DNA from: Aeromonas veronii bv. veronii | GTDB lineage: Bacteria > Pseudomonadota > Gammaproteobacteria > Enterobacterales > Aeromonadaceae | Direction of reading: 5' to 3' | Assembly (NCBI RefSeq): GCF_000820225.1 | Contig: NZ_CDDK01000037.1 | Location: forward strand, 62,001 to 126,000 | DNA: 64,000 nucleotides | Shown here: piece by piece, positions 45,797-54,049 of the stretch | Layout: the number at the start of each line of letters is the position of its first letter | Position numbering within the stretch: position 1 is the stretch's first letter | The notes under the pieces: model-generated | What the model was told of the DNA's origin: nothing | The model's input: only the letters and a program-made list of their open reading frames with translations | The model's database searches: none | Position numbers and translations under genes: made by a program

Positions 45797-46927
45797 TTAT
45801 TCGCGCCACAGGCCGCCACTCATAACCCGTTCGATAGCAAACGTCCGGTCGTGCACCAGCAGCAGATCCGCATCCTGCCCGACCCCGATACGCCCCTTGC
45901 TGCCGAGCCCCAGCGCCTGTGCCGGATTGCTCGTCACCGCGGCCAACGCCCTCTCCAGCGAGACACCGAGCCGGGTCGCGCGCACGCACTGCTGCCACAG
46001 GCTGGCAATCTGGCCGCAGCGCATCTCGATTAGCCGCCCTTCGCCATCAAAGCGCGGCAGGCTGGCGTTGGCATCCGAGCTGAAGGTGATGCGATCAGCA
46101 GGCACATTGGCGGCCAGCAGCTCGAGAAACGCATCGGCGGCAAGCCGCTCGCCATCCTCCAGCAGATCGGGAAAGCTCGAGGTGGTGAGGTCGACCCAGC
46201 CTCCCGCCTTGCCCCACTCGATGGCCTCGGCAAAGAGCCAGGGGTTGCGGTTGCAGTGAGTGGGATAGAGCTGGCGCAGCGGAATATCGGTCTCATCGCG
46301 CAGGGCCCGCAGGGGCGCCAATGCCCCCTTGCCATCCCCGACATGAAAGAAGCTGACCCCGCTCTTGCCCGCAAGCAGCCCGGCCACCCGCGCCTCGCTG
46401 GCAAGCCTGGCCAGCTCGTCGTGGGTCGGCGCACTGGATCTGTGGTCGCTGATGGCCACCTCCCCCACCCCCAATACCTCGGGGATCAGGATGATGTCCG
46501 ACTCCACCGTGCCGGTCAGGGTCTTGACCGGCAGATGGTAGGAGCCGGTATACATAAAAGCGCTCACCCCGGCGGCGCGAAACTCGCGCACCTTGCCGAG
46601 CACCTGCGCGGGGGTGCGGGTCAGGCTGTCAGTGCCAAGCGCCGCCACCAGGGTAGTGACACCTGCCTTGAGCGCCTCGCTCGCCGCCAGCTCCGGGGTG
46701 CGAAAGGCAAAGCCCCCCTCACCGCCACCGCCGGTGATATGGGCCAGCGGATCCACCAGCCCGGGTACCAGATAGCGGCCACGACCATCGACCCGATGCA
46801 GCGGCCAGTTTGTGGGCACCGTCAACCCCTTGCCCATCCAGGCGATACGGCCATCAGCCACCAGCAGATCCTGCTGGCCAAGGTGGGTAGGGCTGAAGAT
46901 CTCGGCCCCCTCGATCAGGGTCAACAT
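45797..46927 (-). CDS. Isoaspartyl dipeptidase (IadA)-like amidohydrolase with altered metal ligands
   Basis: The 376-residue protein has the IadA pattern: GGGGEGGFAFRTPE, MYTGSYHLP, ISDHRSSAPT, FFHVGDGKGA, PTHCNRNPW and FSSDANAS. IadA is a binuclear Zn amidohydrolase that cleaves beta-aspartyl dipeptides. Here the HxH of E. coli IadA (His68-x-His70) reads PLAH, with Leu61 in place of the first His, and the carboxylated Lys position carries Glu156. The remaining His and catalytic Asp are kept. It may be a mononuclear enzyme or an inactive-like paralogue. It lies 66 bp after an orphan binding protein gene on the same strand, so the two may form an operon. Confidence 0.82.
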   Translation of the reverse strand: MLTLIEGAEIFSPTHLGQQDLLVADGRIAWMGKGLTVPTNWPLHRVDGRGRYLVPGLVDPLAHITGGGGEGGFAFRTPELAASEALKAGVTTLVAALGTDSLTRTPAQVLGKVREFRAAGVSAFMYTGSYHLPVKTLTGTVESDIILIPEVLGVGEVAISDHRSSAPTHDELARLASEARVAGLLAGKSGVSFFHVGDGKGALAPLRALRDETDIPLRQLYPTHCNRNPWLFAEAIEWGKAGGWVDLTTSSFPDLLEDGERLAADAFLELLAANVPADRITFSSDANASLPRFDGEGRLIEMRCGQIASLWQQCVRATRLGVSLERALAAVTSNPAQALGLGSKGRIGVGQDADLLLVHDRTFAIERVMSGGLWRE

Positions 46928-46993
46928 GGCGATCCTCCTTGCACGATTGTCGCTTGCCCAATGAAAAGAGAGGGAGCAAGCTCCCTCCCCCCG

Positions 46994-47776
46994 TCAACCA
47001 CCATATATATCGTACTTGAAGTACTTCTGGTTGATCTGCTGATAGATGCCATTGGCACGCAGGGCCTTGATCGCCTCGTCCAGCTTGCCCTTGAGCTCCT
47101 TATCGCTCTTGCGCACGGCGATCCCCATGCCATCACCAAACCACTGGCGATCGGTCAGGGCGGGCCCCACATAGTCGAACTTGTCGCCCCCCTCTTTGCC
47201 AAGCAGCCCCTGCTCGATGGCAGAGGCATCGGCCAGCAGGGCCAGCACCCGACCCGCTTTCAGATCGAGATAGGCCTCATCGGCATTGCCGTAACGGACA
47301 ATGGTGACATTCGAGCCAAAATTGTCGGTCAGGTACTTGTCGTGGGTGGTGGCCCGCTGCACCCCGATGCGCTTGCCCGCCATGCCTTCCGGGGTCAGCG
47401 TCAGCTCGGTCCCCTTGGCCGCCACAAAGCGATTGGGAATATGGGCATATTTCTCGGTGAAATCGACCTTCTGGCGCCGCTCGTCGGTGATCGACATGGC
47501 GGCGATGATGGCATCGTATTTGCGCGACAACAGGGCCGGGATCATGCCGTCCCAATCCTGCGCCACCAGCTCGCACTTGACCGCCATCTGCTGACACAGG
47601 GCGTTGGCGAGATCGATATCAAACCCCTTGATCTCGCCCGATGCATCGGTCCAGGAGAAGGGCGGGTAGGCCCCCTCCACCCCGAAGCGCACGGTTTTCC
47701 ACTCCTTGGCCATGGCGGGGGTGGCCAGCAGGCTGGCAACAAACAGGGCTGAGAGGGTCAGTCTGATCTTCATCAT
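46994..47776 (-). CDS. Orphan periplasmic polar amino acid binding protein (HisJ/AotJ type)
   Basis: The 260-residue protein has a signal peptide ending TPAMA and is a close paralogue of the binding protein at 42672-43445, sharing GVEGAYPPFSW, GFDIDLANALC, MSITDERRQKVDFTEKY and the C-terminal KYFKYDIYGG. No permease or ATPase gene is next to it, so it probably feeds the transporter encoded 3 kb away. GGAG lies ahead of the ATG at 47776. The gene downstream encodes a dipeptidase-like enzyme. Confidence 0.87.
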   Translation of the reverse strand: MMKIRLTLSALFVASLLATPAMAKEWKTVRFGVEGAYPPFSWTDASGEIKGFDIDLANALCQQMAVKCELVAQDWDGMIPALLSRKYDAIIAAMSITDERRQKVDFTEKYAHIPNRFVAAKGTELTLTPEGMAGKRIGVQRATTHDKYLTDNFGSNVTIVRYGNADEAYLDLKAGRVLALLADASAIEQGLLGKEGGDKFDYVGPALTDRQWFGDGMGIAVRKSDKELKGKLDEAIKALRANGIYQQINQKYFKYDIYGG

Positions 47777-48162
47777 GAGTACTCCATTACATAAAAAGCG
47801 CACAGGCGCGGACAAGGCACCGCAGGCGAAAGCATGCGATGACCAAAAGCGGCAAAATCTGGATGAGCGAGATCACGCCCGAGCGGGCGTCAGTGAACTG
47901 CTCCAGAGGTTCGATCTATTCGTCGAACCACTCGGAGAGATAGAAAGGCTTGAAGTAGAAGGCCAGAAAAAAGCCTCTGGCTTTGCGCATCATGGTGGTT
48001 TGTCGCGTCCTGTGACAAAGATGGCATCACCTTAGCACGCCCGAATTTTGCCCGGCAAGAGGCAGCCACCTGGCAGTAGCAAAATCCCGATCATGGTCAA
48101 GGCAGGCGGGATCCGTTAGGCTCGAAGCACCTTGCCATCCCATAACAGACACACAGCGACCG
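47777..48162. other. Divergent intergenic region between the orphan binding protein gene and acpH
   Basis: About 386 bp without a gene. It contains the hairpin ACGCCCG (47875-47881) with CGGGCGT (47884-47890). Promoters for both flanking genes are expected here but none is clear. Confidence 0.45.
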
Positions 48163-48771
48163 ATGAATTTTCTGGCCCATCTCCATCTGGCTGCCCACAC
48201 CCGAAGCTCCCTCACCGGCAATCTGCTCGGCGATTTCGTCAAAGGCACGCTGCCCACGGGGCTTGCCGCCCACTTCGATGAGGGGATCTGGCTGCACCGC
48301 AAAATTGATGCCTTCACCGACAGCCACCCCGAGCACAAGGCGGCCGTCGCCTGTTTCGAGGCCCCCTGGCGCCGCTTTGGCGGCATAGTGGTGGATATGA
48401 TCTACGACCACTGGCTGAGCCAGCACTGGGAGCTGTTCAGTACCGAGCCCCTGCCCCGCTTCCTGCAACGCAGTTATGAGCAGCTATTGGCGGATCACCC
48501 ACGCCTGCAGGATGGACTGCCGCTTCCCCTCAAGCGGATGGCCGAGCAGAACTGGATCGCCTCCTACCGCCACAGGGAGGGGCTGGGGCAAGCGCTGAAT
48601 GGCATAGGTCGCCGACTGCGCCGCCCGGTACAACTGGGAGAGGCGCTACTGACCCTCGATGAGTCGCAGTGGCAAACATGCGAGGCGGGATTTCTGCGCT
48701 TCTATCCCGCGCTGATGGACTTTAGCCAGCAGCAGCTGGCCCAATATCGGGCAGCCCAAGGGCCACAGTGA
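48163..48771 (+). CDS. acpH: Acyl carrier protein phosphodiesterase
   Basis: AcpH removes the 4'-phosphopantetheine arm from holo-ACP in the cytosol. The 202-residue protein (E. coli AcpH/YajB 193) begins MNFLAHLHLA and has the family blocks GNLLGDFVKG, DEGIWLHRKIDAFTDSHPE and DMIYDHWLSQHW, in which His and Asp residues form the Mn2+ site of this HD-like fold. A terminator follows 27 bp after the stop. Confidence 0.9.
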   Translation: MNFLAHLHLAAHTRSSLTGNLLGDFVKGTLPTGLAAHFDEGIWLHRKIDAFTDSHPEHKAAVACFEAPWRRFGGIVVDMIYDHWLSQHWELFSTEPLPRFLQRSYEQLLADHPRLQDGLPLPLKRMAEQNWIASYRHREGLGQALNGIGRRLRRPVQLGEALLTLDESQWQTCEAGFLRFYPALMDFSQQQLAQYRAAQGPQ

Positions 48772-48797
48772 TCCCTCTGGATAGAGCTGCTTCCCCA

Positions 48798-48823
48798 TAA
48801 AAAACGCCCCTTGCGGGGCGTTT
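48798..48823. terminator. Terminator between acpH and the DUF2069 gene
   Basis: AAAAAACGCCCC and GGGGCGTTT with a short TTG-C loop. It lies between convergent genes and can act both ways. Confidence 0.8.
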
Positions 48824-48827
48824 GTCA

Positions 48828-49211
48828 TCAGTTGGCTTCGTCTTTCTTTTTGCGAATGCTTAAGCCCAGCTCCCGACCACGCAGTCGGGCGTAATAGATG
48901 GTGCCGACAAAAGCGAGAGTGGTGAAGACCAGCTCCACCACCGCCAGCCACCGCTCCCCCTCATCCGTGGTGATCAGGGTGAGGGCGTGGAGGAAATAGG
49001 GCATCAACACGAAGTTGCCCCAGGCGTGGGTGTAGGGGTTGCCCTGCACTATCCCCTTGAGAGGGAAGAGCAGCGGCACCGTCCAGATCACCGGCAGCAG
49101 CCAGGGGTTGAGGTCCGGATGGGGCGACAGCCACAGATGCCAGAGGATGACCCAGCACAGCAGGCCGAAGAAGCCGACCAGAGTCAGCCAACGTGCGAAG
49201 CGGGTGCTCAC
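48828..49211 (-). CDS. DUF2069 small inner-membrane protein
   Basis: The 127-residue protein has four hydrophobic segments (from residues about 8, 37, 67 and 91) and a charged C-terminus SIRKKKDEAN. The pattern LFPLKGIVQGNPYTHAWGNF is typical of DUF2069. Its function is unknown. Its start overlaps the stop of the arsC-like gene by 4 bp (ATGA), so the two are translationally coupled. Confidence 0.82.
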   Translation of the reverse strand: MSTRFARWLTLVGFFGLLCWVILWHLWLSPHPDLNPWLLPVIWTVPLLFPLKGIVQGNPYTHAWGNFVLMPYFLHALTLITTDEGERWLAVVELVFTTLAFVGTIYYARLRGRELGLSIRKKKDEAN

Positions 49212-49558
49212 TTGAGGATCTCCAGCACCTGCTCCGGCGGCCGACCAATACGGGCCTGACCGTTCTTGATGACGATGGGACGCTCGATCAGCTTGGGATG
49301 CTGATGCATGGCGCGGACGAGGGCATCGCCGCTGACACCGGCCAATCCCAGCTCCTTGTAGAGATCCTCCTTGGTGCGCATCAGCTGGCGGGGATCGCTA
49401 AAACCGAGCAGAGAGAGCAGGTTGCGGATCTCATCTTCGCTTGGGGCCTGCTCCAGATAGAACACCACATCAGGGGCGATCCCGTGCTGTTCCAGCAGGG
49501 CCAGGGTTTCGCGACTCTTGGAGCAGCGCGGATTGTGGTAGATTTGGGTCTCGCTCAT
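49208..49558 (-). CDS. arsC: ArsC-family thioredoxin-fold reductase (YfgD-like)
   Basis: The 116-residue protein starts QIYHNPRCSKSRETLALLEQ with the single catalytic Cys, and has the family RTKEDLYKELGL and ERPIVIKNGQARIGRPPEQV. ArsC reduces arsenate with glutaredoxin and glutathione; E. coli YfgD is a homologue whose arsenate role is unproven. The absence of arsB/arsR and its location beside bepA/perM genes favour the YfgD version. Confidence 0.85.
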   Translation of the reverse strand: MSETQIYHNPRCSKSRETLALLEQHGIAPDVVFYLEQAPSEDEIRNLLSLLGFSDPRQLMRTKEDLYKELGLAGVSGDALVRAMHQHPKLIERPIVIKNGQARIGRPPEQVLEILK

Positions 49559-49618
49559 GGTAACTCCCTGATTAATCGCAAGATGGGACTAGAAACGGCG
49601 CTATTGTAGGGGAAAGTG

Positions 49619-50101
49619 ATGGTCAGGGTAAGCGGCAGTGGAAAGGAATTGAAACGAATTTGTTGGCTGATTGTGGCGGGCCTGCTGGGCGCCTGCACAC
49701 CCGCCCCCGAATTTACCGATGCCACAGGGCAGTCGGTCAGCCTGCGCCACTTTGCCGGCAAGCCGCTGCTGGTCAACTACTTCGCCCCCTGGTGCGCCCC
49801 CTGCCTGCGCGAGATGCCGCGCCTCAACAGGCTGGCAGCGGAGGGCCAGATCACAGTGGTGGCCATCAACTACGACCCGACCACGCCAGCAGAGCTGGAC
49901 AAGCTGGCTGCGCAGTATCACATCAAGGTGCCGCTCCTTATTGCCAATGAAGATGCCAGCCTCCCCTTCCCTCGCCCAAGCGGCCTGCCCACCAGCTACC
50001 TGCTCGATAGTGAGGGCAAACTCAAGCAAACGCTGGTCGGCGAGCTCGACCAGCAGCAGATCGAGATGCTCAAGGCGACCGCCAGCAGCCTGAGTCACTA
50101 G
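49619..50101 (+). CDS. TlpA-like thiol-disulfide lipoprotein
   Basis: The 160-residue protein has a lipoprotein signal with lipobox LLGAC and a thioredoxin fold with the active site WCAPCLREMP, then GLPTSYLLDSEG with the cis-Pro loop. It should be anchored at the outer face of the inner or inside the outer membrane and reduce periplasmic disulfides. AGGGGA lies 5 bp before the ATG at 49619; a GTG one codon earlier was not used. It is divergent from the arsC-like gene and convergent with bepA. Confidence 0.85.
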   Translation: MVRVSGSGKELKRICWLIVAGLLGACTPAPEFTDATGQSVSLRHFAGKPLLVNYFAPWCAPCLREMPRLNRLAAEGQITVVAINYDPTTPAELDKLAAQYHIKVPLLIANEDASLPFPRPSGLPTSYLLDSEGKLKQTLVGELDQQQIEMLKATASSLSH

Positions 50102-50148
50102 CCCATCGCTGCTATCACCGTCCCCACATCAACGCCACCGCCATAAAC

Positions 50149-50178
50149 AACAAGGGCGCACCATAGTGCGCCCTTGTT
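50149..50178. terminator. Bidirectional terminator between the TlpA-like gene and bepA
   Basis: AACAAGGGCGCAC and GTGCGCCCTTGTT form a perfect 13-bp stem with loop CATA between convergent genes. Confidence 0.85.
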
Positions 50179-50190
50179 TGATAGGTTTCG

Positions 50191-51645
50191 TTAGCCCTTG
50201 AGGCTGTCGAGATCCTTCTTGGCCCGCTCCAGCTCGGTGATACGCGCCTCCAGACGAGCCAGGGTCATCCGATCGCTGGTGGTACCGCGTGCCACGATCA
50301 GCTCGTCGATGGCCGCCTGATAATCCCCGCGCAGCGCCAGCATCTCGGCCCGCGCCATATGCAGCTCGGTCATTCTGCCCGCCTTGCGATAGGCATCGGC
50401 CAGCAGGTTCCAGGCCAGATTGTTCTCCTCATGGGCACGGGCATAGGGGTCGAGGATGGCGATGGACTTCTTGTAGTTGCCGCTCTCGAGGTAGGCATTG
50501 CCGAGGTTGACCACCACCACTTCGTTATCCGGCATCCGGCTGCGGAACTTCTCGAGGCGCGCGATGGCCTGGGCACTGCGCCCCTTGGCCAGATCGATGT
50601 CGGTCTGGGCATCGACGATAAAGAGATCTTCCGGATGACGGGCCGCCAGCTCCTGCATCAGGGTATCCGCCTCGTCGGTGCGCTTGAGCTGGATCAGCGC
50701 CAGCGCCTTGCCATAGATGGCGGCATCCTTGAGCGGATAATCCCCCTTCTGGATCCGGCTATCAAAGTAGCTCAGCAGCCCCTGCGGGGTATCGGTACCA
50801 AAACGCACCTGAATCCGCACCTTGGCCAGCCAGAAGTCGAGACTGGGCGGCAAGTCGCGGCGACCATAGCTGCCCGCCCGAGCGCGGGCCTCGCTGATCC
50901 GGGTCTCCGGCAGCGGGTGAGTGAGCAGCATCTCCGGCGGCTTGCTGGCATAACGGTATTCGGCAGCCAGTTTCTGGAAGAAGTTGGCCATCCCCATGGG
51001 GTCGAAACCGGCATCATAAAGCGTCTTCATGCCGATGCGATCCGCTTCATATTCGTTGTCGCGGGTGTAGTTGATGGCCGACTGCATGGAGAGGCCCAGC
51101 GTGGTCTGCAGCGCGGCGATACCGGCAGTCGGGTTGATCACTGCCAGCGCGATGGAGCCCACCAGACCGGCCAGGGTCACCGCCGAGCTGCTCGCCTGCG
51201 CCTCCATATAACGGGCGATATGGCGCTGGGTCACGTGGGTGATTTCGTGGGCCAGTACCGAGGCCAGCTCGCTCTCGCTGTCGGCGTAGAGGAAGAGGCC
51301 GGTGTGCACCTTGACTCGCCCGCCGAGGAAGGCGGCCGCGTTGATGGTGGGATCATTGATGAGGAAGAAGGTAAACGGGAAACGTACCCCATCGGCGTTG
51401 GTCAGCAATCGCTGACCCAGATCGTCAATGTACTGGCTCAGCACCGGATCATCGATGATCGGCAGACCCGCACGGGCAAAGCGCATAAAGGCGTTGCCGT
51501 AACGCACCTCCTGCTCGATGGGCAGGGCAGCAACCCCGGCCGTGCCGATGTCGGGAAGCTGATTGTTGGCCTCGGCATGAAACGTGGCGCCCATCAGGGA
51601 AGCCAGCAGGGGAAGCGATGCCATCAGGGGGGAAAAACGTGCCAC
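50191..51645 (-). CDS. bepA: Beta-barrel assembly-enhancing protease BepA
   Basis: BepA is a periplasmic M48 zinc protease and chaperone that promotes assembly or degradation of outer-membrane proteins such as LptD. The 484-residue protein has a signal peptide (about 1-26), the HEITHVTQRH zinc motif at residues 133-142, the downstream EYEADRIGMKTL that supplies the third zinc ligand, and a C-terminal TPR region from about residue 300. Length equals E. coli BepA (487). A 121-bp gap separates it from the divergent tusA-like gene. Confidence 0.94.
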   Translation of the reverse strand: MARFSPLMASLPLLASLMGATFHAEANNQLPDIGTAGVAALPIEQEVRYGNAFMRFARAGLPIIDDPVLSQYIDDLGQRLLTNADGVRFPFTFFLINDPTINAAAFLGGRVKVHTGLFLYADSESELASVLAHEITHVTQRHIARYMEAQASSSAVTLAGLVGSIALAVINPTAGIAALQTTLGLSMQSAINYTRDNEYEADRIGMKTLYDAGFDPMGMANFFQKLAAEYRYASKPPEMLLTHPLPETRISEARARAGSYGRRDLPPSLDFWLAKVRIQVRFGTDTPQGLLSYFDSRIQKGDYPLKDAAIYGKALALIQLKRTDEADTLMQELAARHPEDLFIVDAQTDIDLAKGRSAQAIARLEKFRSRMPDNEVVVVNLGNAYLESGNYKKSIAILDPYARAHEENNLAWNLLADAYRKAGRMTELHMARAEMLALRGDYQAAIDELIVARGTTSDRMTLARLEARITELERAKKDLDSLKG

Positions 51646-51766
51646 GTTATCTCTATCTCCATCAGAAAGGGCCTCGGCAGAATACCCTTGCCCATCAAGG
51701 GCTACAAGCGTTGTTTCATGCTCTTATCACGGCCATAATAGCGGCCACCAGCCTGATGGAGCCCCC

Positions 51767-52000
51767 ATGGAAGTTCTCGACCTGACCCCCTGGCGTTGCC
51801 CCGAGCCGCTGATCCGGCTCAAGCTCTGGTTAAGGGTGGCCAAAAGCGGTCAAACCGTCACCATCCGGCTGGCCGATGCGGGCTCCCGGCAGGATATTCC
51901 GGCCTATCTGCACCGTCAGGGCCACCATGTCGAGGTGCAGCAACAACCGGACAATACCCTCTCTTTGCAGTTGGTTGTCGGGGCGAAACAACCATCTTGA
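51767..52000 (+). CDS. TusA/SirA-family sulfur-carrier-like protein
   Basis: The 77-residue protein carries the family motif WRCPEPLIRLKL, with the Cys that in TusA accepts sulfur for tRNA thiolation, and fits one TusA domain. GGAG lies 6 bp before the ATG at 51767; longer frames upstream overlap bepA's promoter region and are not supported. It precedes perM by 25 bp, so they are probably co-transcribed. Whether it is a sulfur relay member or a paralogue with another role is open. Confidence 0.82.
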   Translation: MEVLDLTPWRCPEPLIRLKLWLRVAKSGQTVTIRLADAGSRQDIPAYLHRQGHHVEVQQQPDNTLSLQLVVGAKQPS

Positions 52001-52025
52001 GCCCCAGTGATGTAAGGATGCAGTC

Positions 52026-53096
52026 ATGTTAGAAGTATTGAAGCGCTGGTATCAGACCCGTTTTTCCGATCCAGATGCCGTTACCCTTTTCCTGTTGCTG
52101 GTGTTCTGCTTCACCATCATCTGGCTGTTTGGCGATCTGCTGGCCCCCCTGCTGGTGGCACTGGTAATGGCCTATCTGCTGGAGTGGCCGGTCGCCCGGC
52201 TGCAAAAAGCGGGGCTGTCGCGCACCCTGGCCACCAGCGTCATTCTGATCCTCTTTATTGCGGTAGCAGTCGCCTCCTTGCTGGGTCTTATCCCGACGCT
52301 GGTCAGTCAGGGGATCAATCTGGCCAAAGAGGCGCCGGCCATGCTGACCCACGCTCAGGATTATGTCCGCACCCTGCCGGACAAATACCCCGAGCTCATC
52401 GACGTCAGTCTGGTGGAGACTGTCATCGACAATATTCGCCAGCGCATCCTCAGTGGCGGCGAGCATCTGGTAAGCGCCTCCCTCAGTTCGCTGGTCAACG
52501 TGGTCGCCATCATGATCTACCTCATTCTGGTGCCGCTGATGGTCTTCTTTATGCTCAAGGACAAGCGGGTCTTGATGGGCAGCCTGCGCCGCTTTCTGCC
52601 GCGCAACCGCACCCTGGTCAACCGGGTGTGGGTCGAGATGAACAACCAGATCATCAACTACATCCGCGGCAAGGTGATCGAGATCCTTATCGTCGGTATC
52701 GCCACCTATGTTCCCTTCGCCCTGATGGGGCTGCGCTATTCGGTGCTGCTGGCGGTCGCGGTCGGCTTCTCGGTGCTGATCCCTTATATCGGCGCTGCCG
52801 TGGTGACCGTACCGGTAGCCATGGTCGCCCTGTTCCAGTGGGGGCTCACCCCCGAGTTCGCCTGGCTGATGGTGGCCTATCTGGTCATTCAGGCTCTCGA
52901 TGGCAACCTGCTGGTGCCGGTGCTTTTCTCGGAGGCAGTCAACCTCCACCCGGTGGCCATCATCATCGCCGTGCTGGTCTTCGGCGGCTTGTGGGGATTC
53001 TGGGGAGTCTTCTTCGCCATTCCCCTCGCCACCCTGGTCAAGGCGGTGATCAATGCCTGGCCAAAACGTGAAGAGATGCCCAGTGCCGCAAAATAA
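52026..53096 (+). CDS. perM: PerM/AI-2E transporter-family membrane protein
   Basis: The 356-residue protein has about eight hydrophobic segments and the family pattern IYLILVPLMVFFMLKDKRVLM, NNQIINYIRGKVIEILIVG, SVLIPYIGAAVVTVPVAMVA and FGGLWGFWGVFFAIPLATLV. E. coli PerM (YfgO) is encoded next to bepA and yfgD, and the same three genes are close here. Function in E. coli is not settled; family members include the AI-2 exporter TqsA and Na+/H+ antiporters. Confidence 0.86.
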   Translation: MLEVLKRWYQTRFSDPDAVTLFLLLVFCFTIIWLFGDLLAPLLVALVMAYLLEWPVARLQKAGLSRTLATSVILILFIAVAVASLLGLIPTLVSQGINLAKEAPAMLTHAQDYVRTLPDKYPELIDVSLVETVIDNIRQRILSGGEHLVSASLSSLVNVVAIMIYLILVPLMVFFMLKDKRVLMGSLRRFLPRNRTLVNRVWVEMNNQIINYIRGKVIEILIVGIATYVPFALMGLRYSVLLAVAVGFSVLIPYIGAAVVTVPVAMVALFQWGLTPEFAWLMVAYLVIQALDGNLLVPVLFSEAVNLHPVAIIIAVLVFGGLWGFWGVFFAIPLATLVKAVINAWPKREEMPSAAK

Positions 53097-53131
53097 CCTG
53101 CTTCCCCTGCAATCGTGACAACGGAGTGTCC

Positions 53132-53938
53132 ATGACCTTTTTTCGTCAAATCAGAGCGGCAGGGCTGACGGCCCTGCTCCTCGCTGCCGCCATGCCAGCG
53201 CGTGCCGATATCGATCTTGGCGCCATGGACCTGCTCACCAGCGACAGCCCTACCAGCCCGGTGCCACAGGGCTTTGTCGCCGGAGCGGCGCTCATCGGGG
53301 GGCAGGCCCGTTATGAAGCACAAGATAACAGCCTCTACGCCATCCCCGGCTTTATCTATTTTGGCGACCAGTTCATGTTTCTGGGGGATCGAGCCCGCTA
53401 CTACTTCCACAAGGATGAGAACGTGGCCCTATACGGCTATGGCCGGGTCCGTTTTGGCAATCTGGATCCCGAGGACTCTCCGGCCTTTACTGGCATGGAG
53501 CAGCGAAAATGGCAGCTGGAAGGCGGAATCGGCGGCAACATCATCACACCCTATGCCCTGCTGACCGTGCGGGCCAACAGCGATGTCACCGGCCGCAGCA
53601 AGGGGCAGGAGCTGCTGCTGTGGGCCGATTTCCCCATCCTGCGCGACAACCTGCTGATCATGCCGGGGATGGGGCTGATGCTGCGCAGCGACAAGATGGC
53701 CAACTACTACTTCGGCGGCATCTCCGAGAGCGAGGAAACCGCCCAGCGGCCCGCTTGGGATACCGGTACCACCCTATCCCCGATGGCGGCCCTCATCACC
53801 AGCTACCGCTTCAGCCCCAACTGGATTGGCATGTTTGCCATGAACTACGAATGGTATGATCGGGACATCAAAAACAGCCCCATCGTCCAGCACGATGGCG
53901 AGCTCTATGCGGGTTTTGCGCTGGGCTATATCTGGTAA
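53132..53938 (+). CDS. MipA/OmpV-family outer-membrane protein
   Basis: The 268-residue protein has a signal peptide ending PARA and a beta-barrel body, closing with ELYAGFALGYIW, the terminal aromatic residue of an outer-membrane protein. MipA scaffolds murein enzymes in E. coli and OmpV is an outer-membrane protein of Vibrio; this member may belong to either use. GGAG lies 5 bp before the ATG at 53132; a GTG two codons earlier is less likely. It follows perM by 35 bp and ends at a strong terminator. Confidence 0.82.
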   Translation: MTFFRQIRAAGLTALLLAAAMPARADIDLGAMDLLTSDSPTSPVPQGFVAGAALIGGQARYEAQDNSLYAIPGFIYFGDQFMFLGDRARYYFHKDENVALYGYGRVRFGNLDPEDSPAFTGMEQRKWQLEGGIGGNIITPYALLTVRANSDVTGRSKGQELLLWADFPILRDNLLIMPGMGLMLRSDKMANYYFGGISESEETAQRPAWDTGTTLSPMAALITSYRFSPNWIGMFAMNYEWYDRDIKNSPIVQHDGELYAGFALGYIW

Positions 53939-53974
53939 CGGTTATGAGTCTTGAACCGTGAGACACGACCAAAC

Positions 53975-54000
53975 AAAAGGGAGCCCTCGGCTCCCTTTTT
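53975..54000. terminator. Terminator between the MipA/OmpV gene and an alpha/beta hydrolase gene
   Basis: AAAAGGGAGCC and GGCTCCCTTTTT form an 11-bp stem with loop CTC between convergent genes. Confidence 0.88.
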
Positions 54001-54049
54001 CACGACCATCAGGCTGGTAGTACCGCCTGCTCAAGCTGCCTATTCAGGC

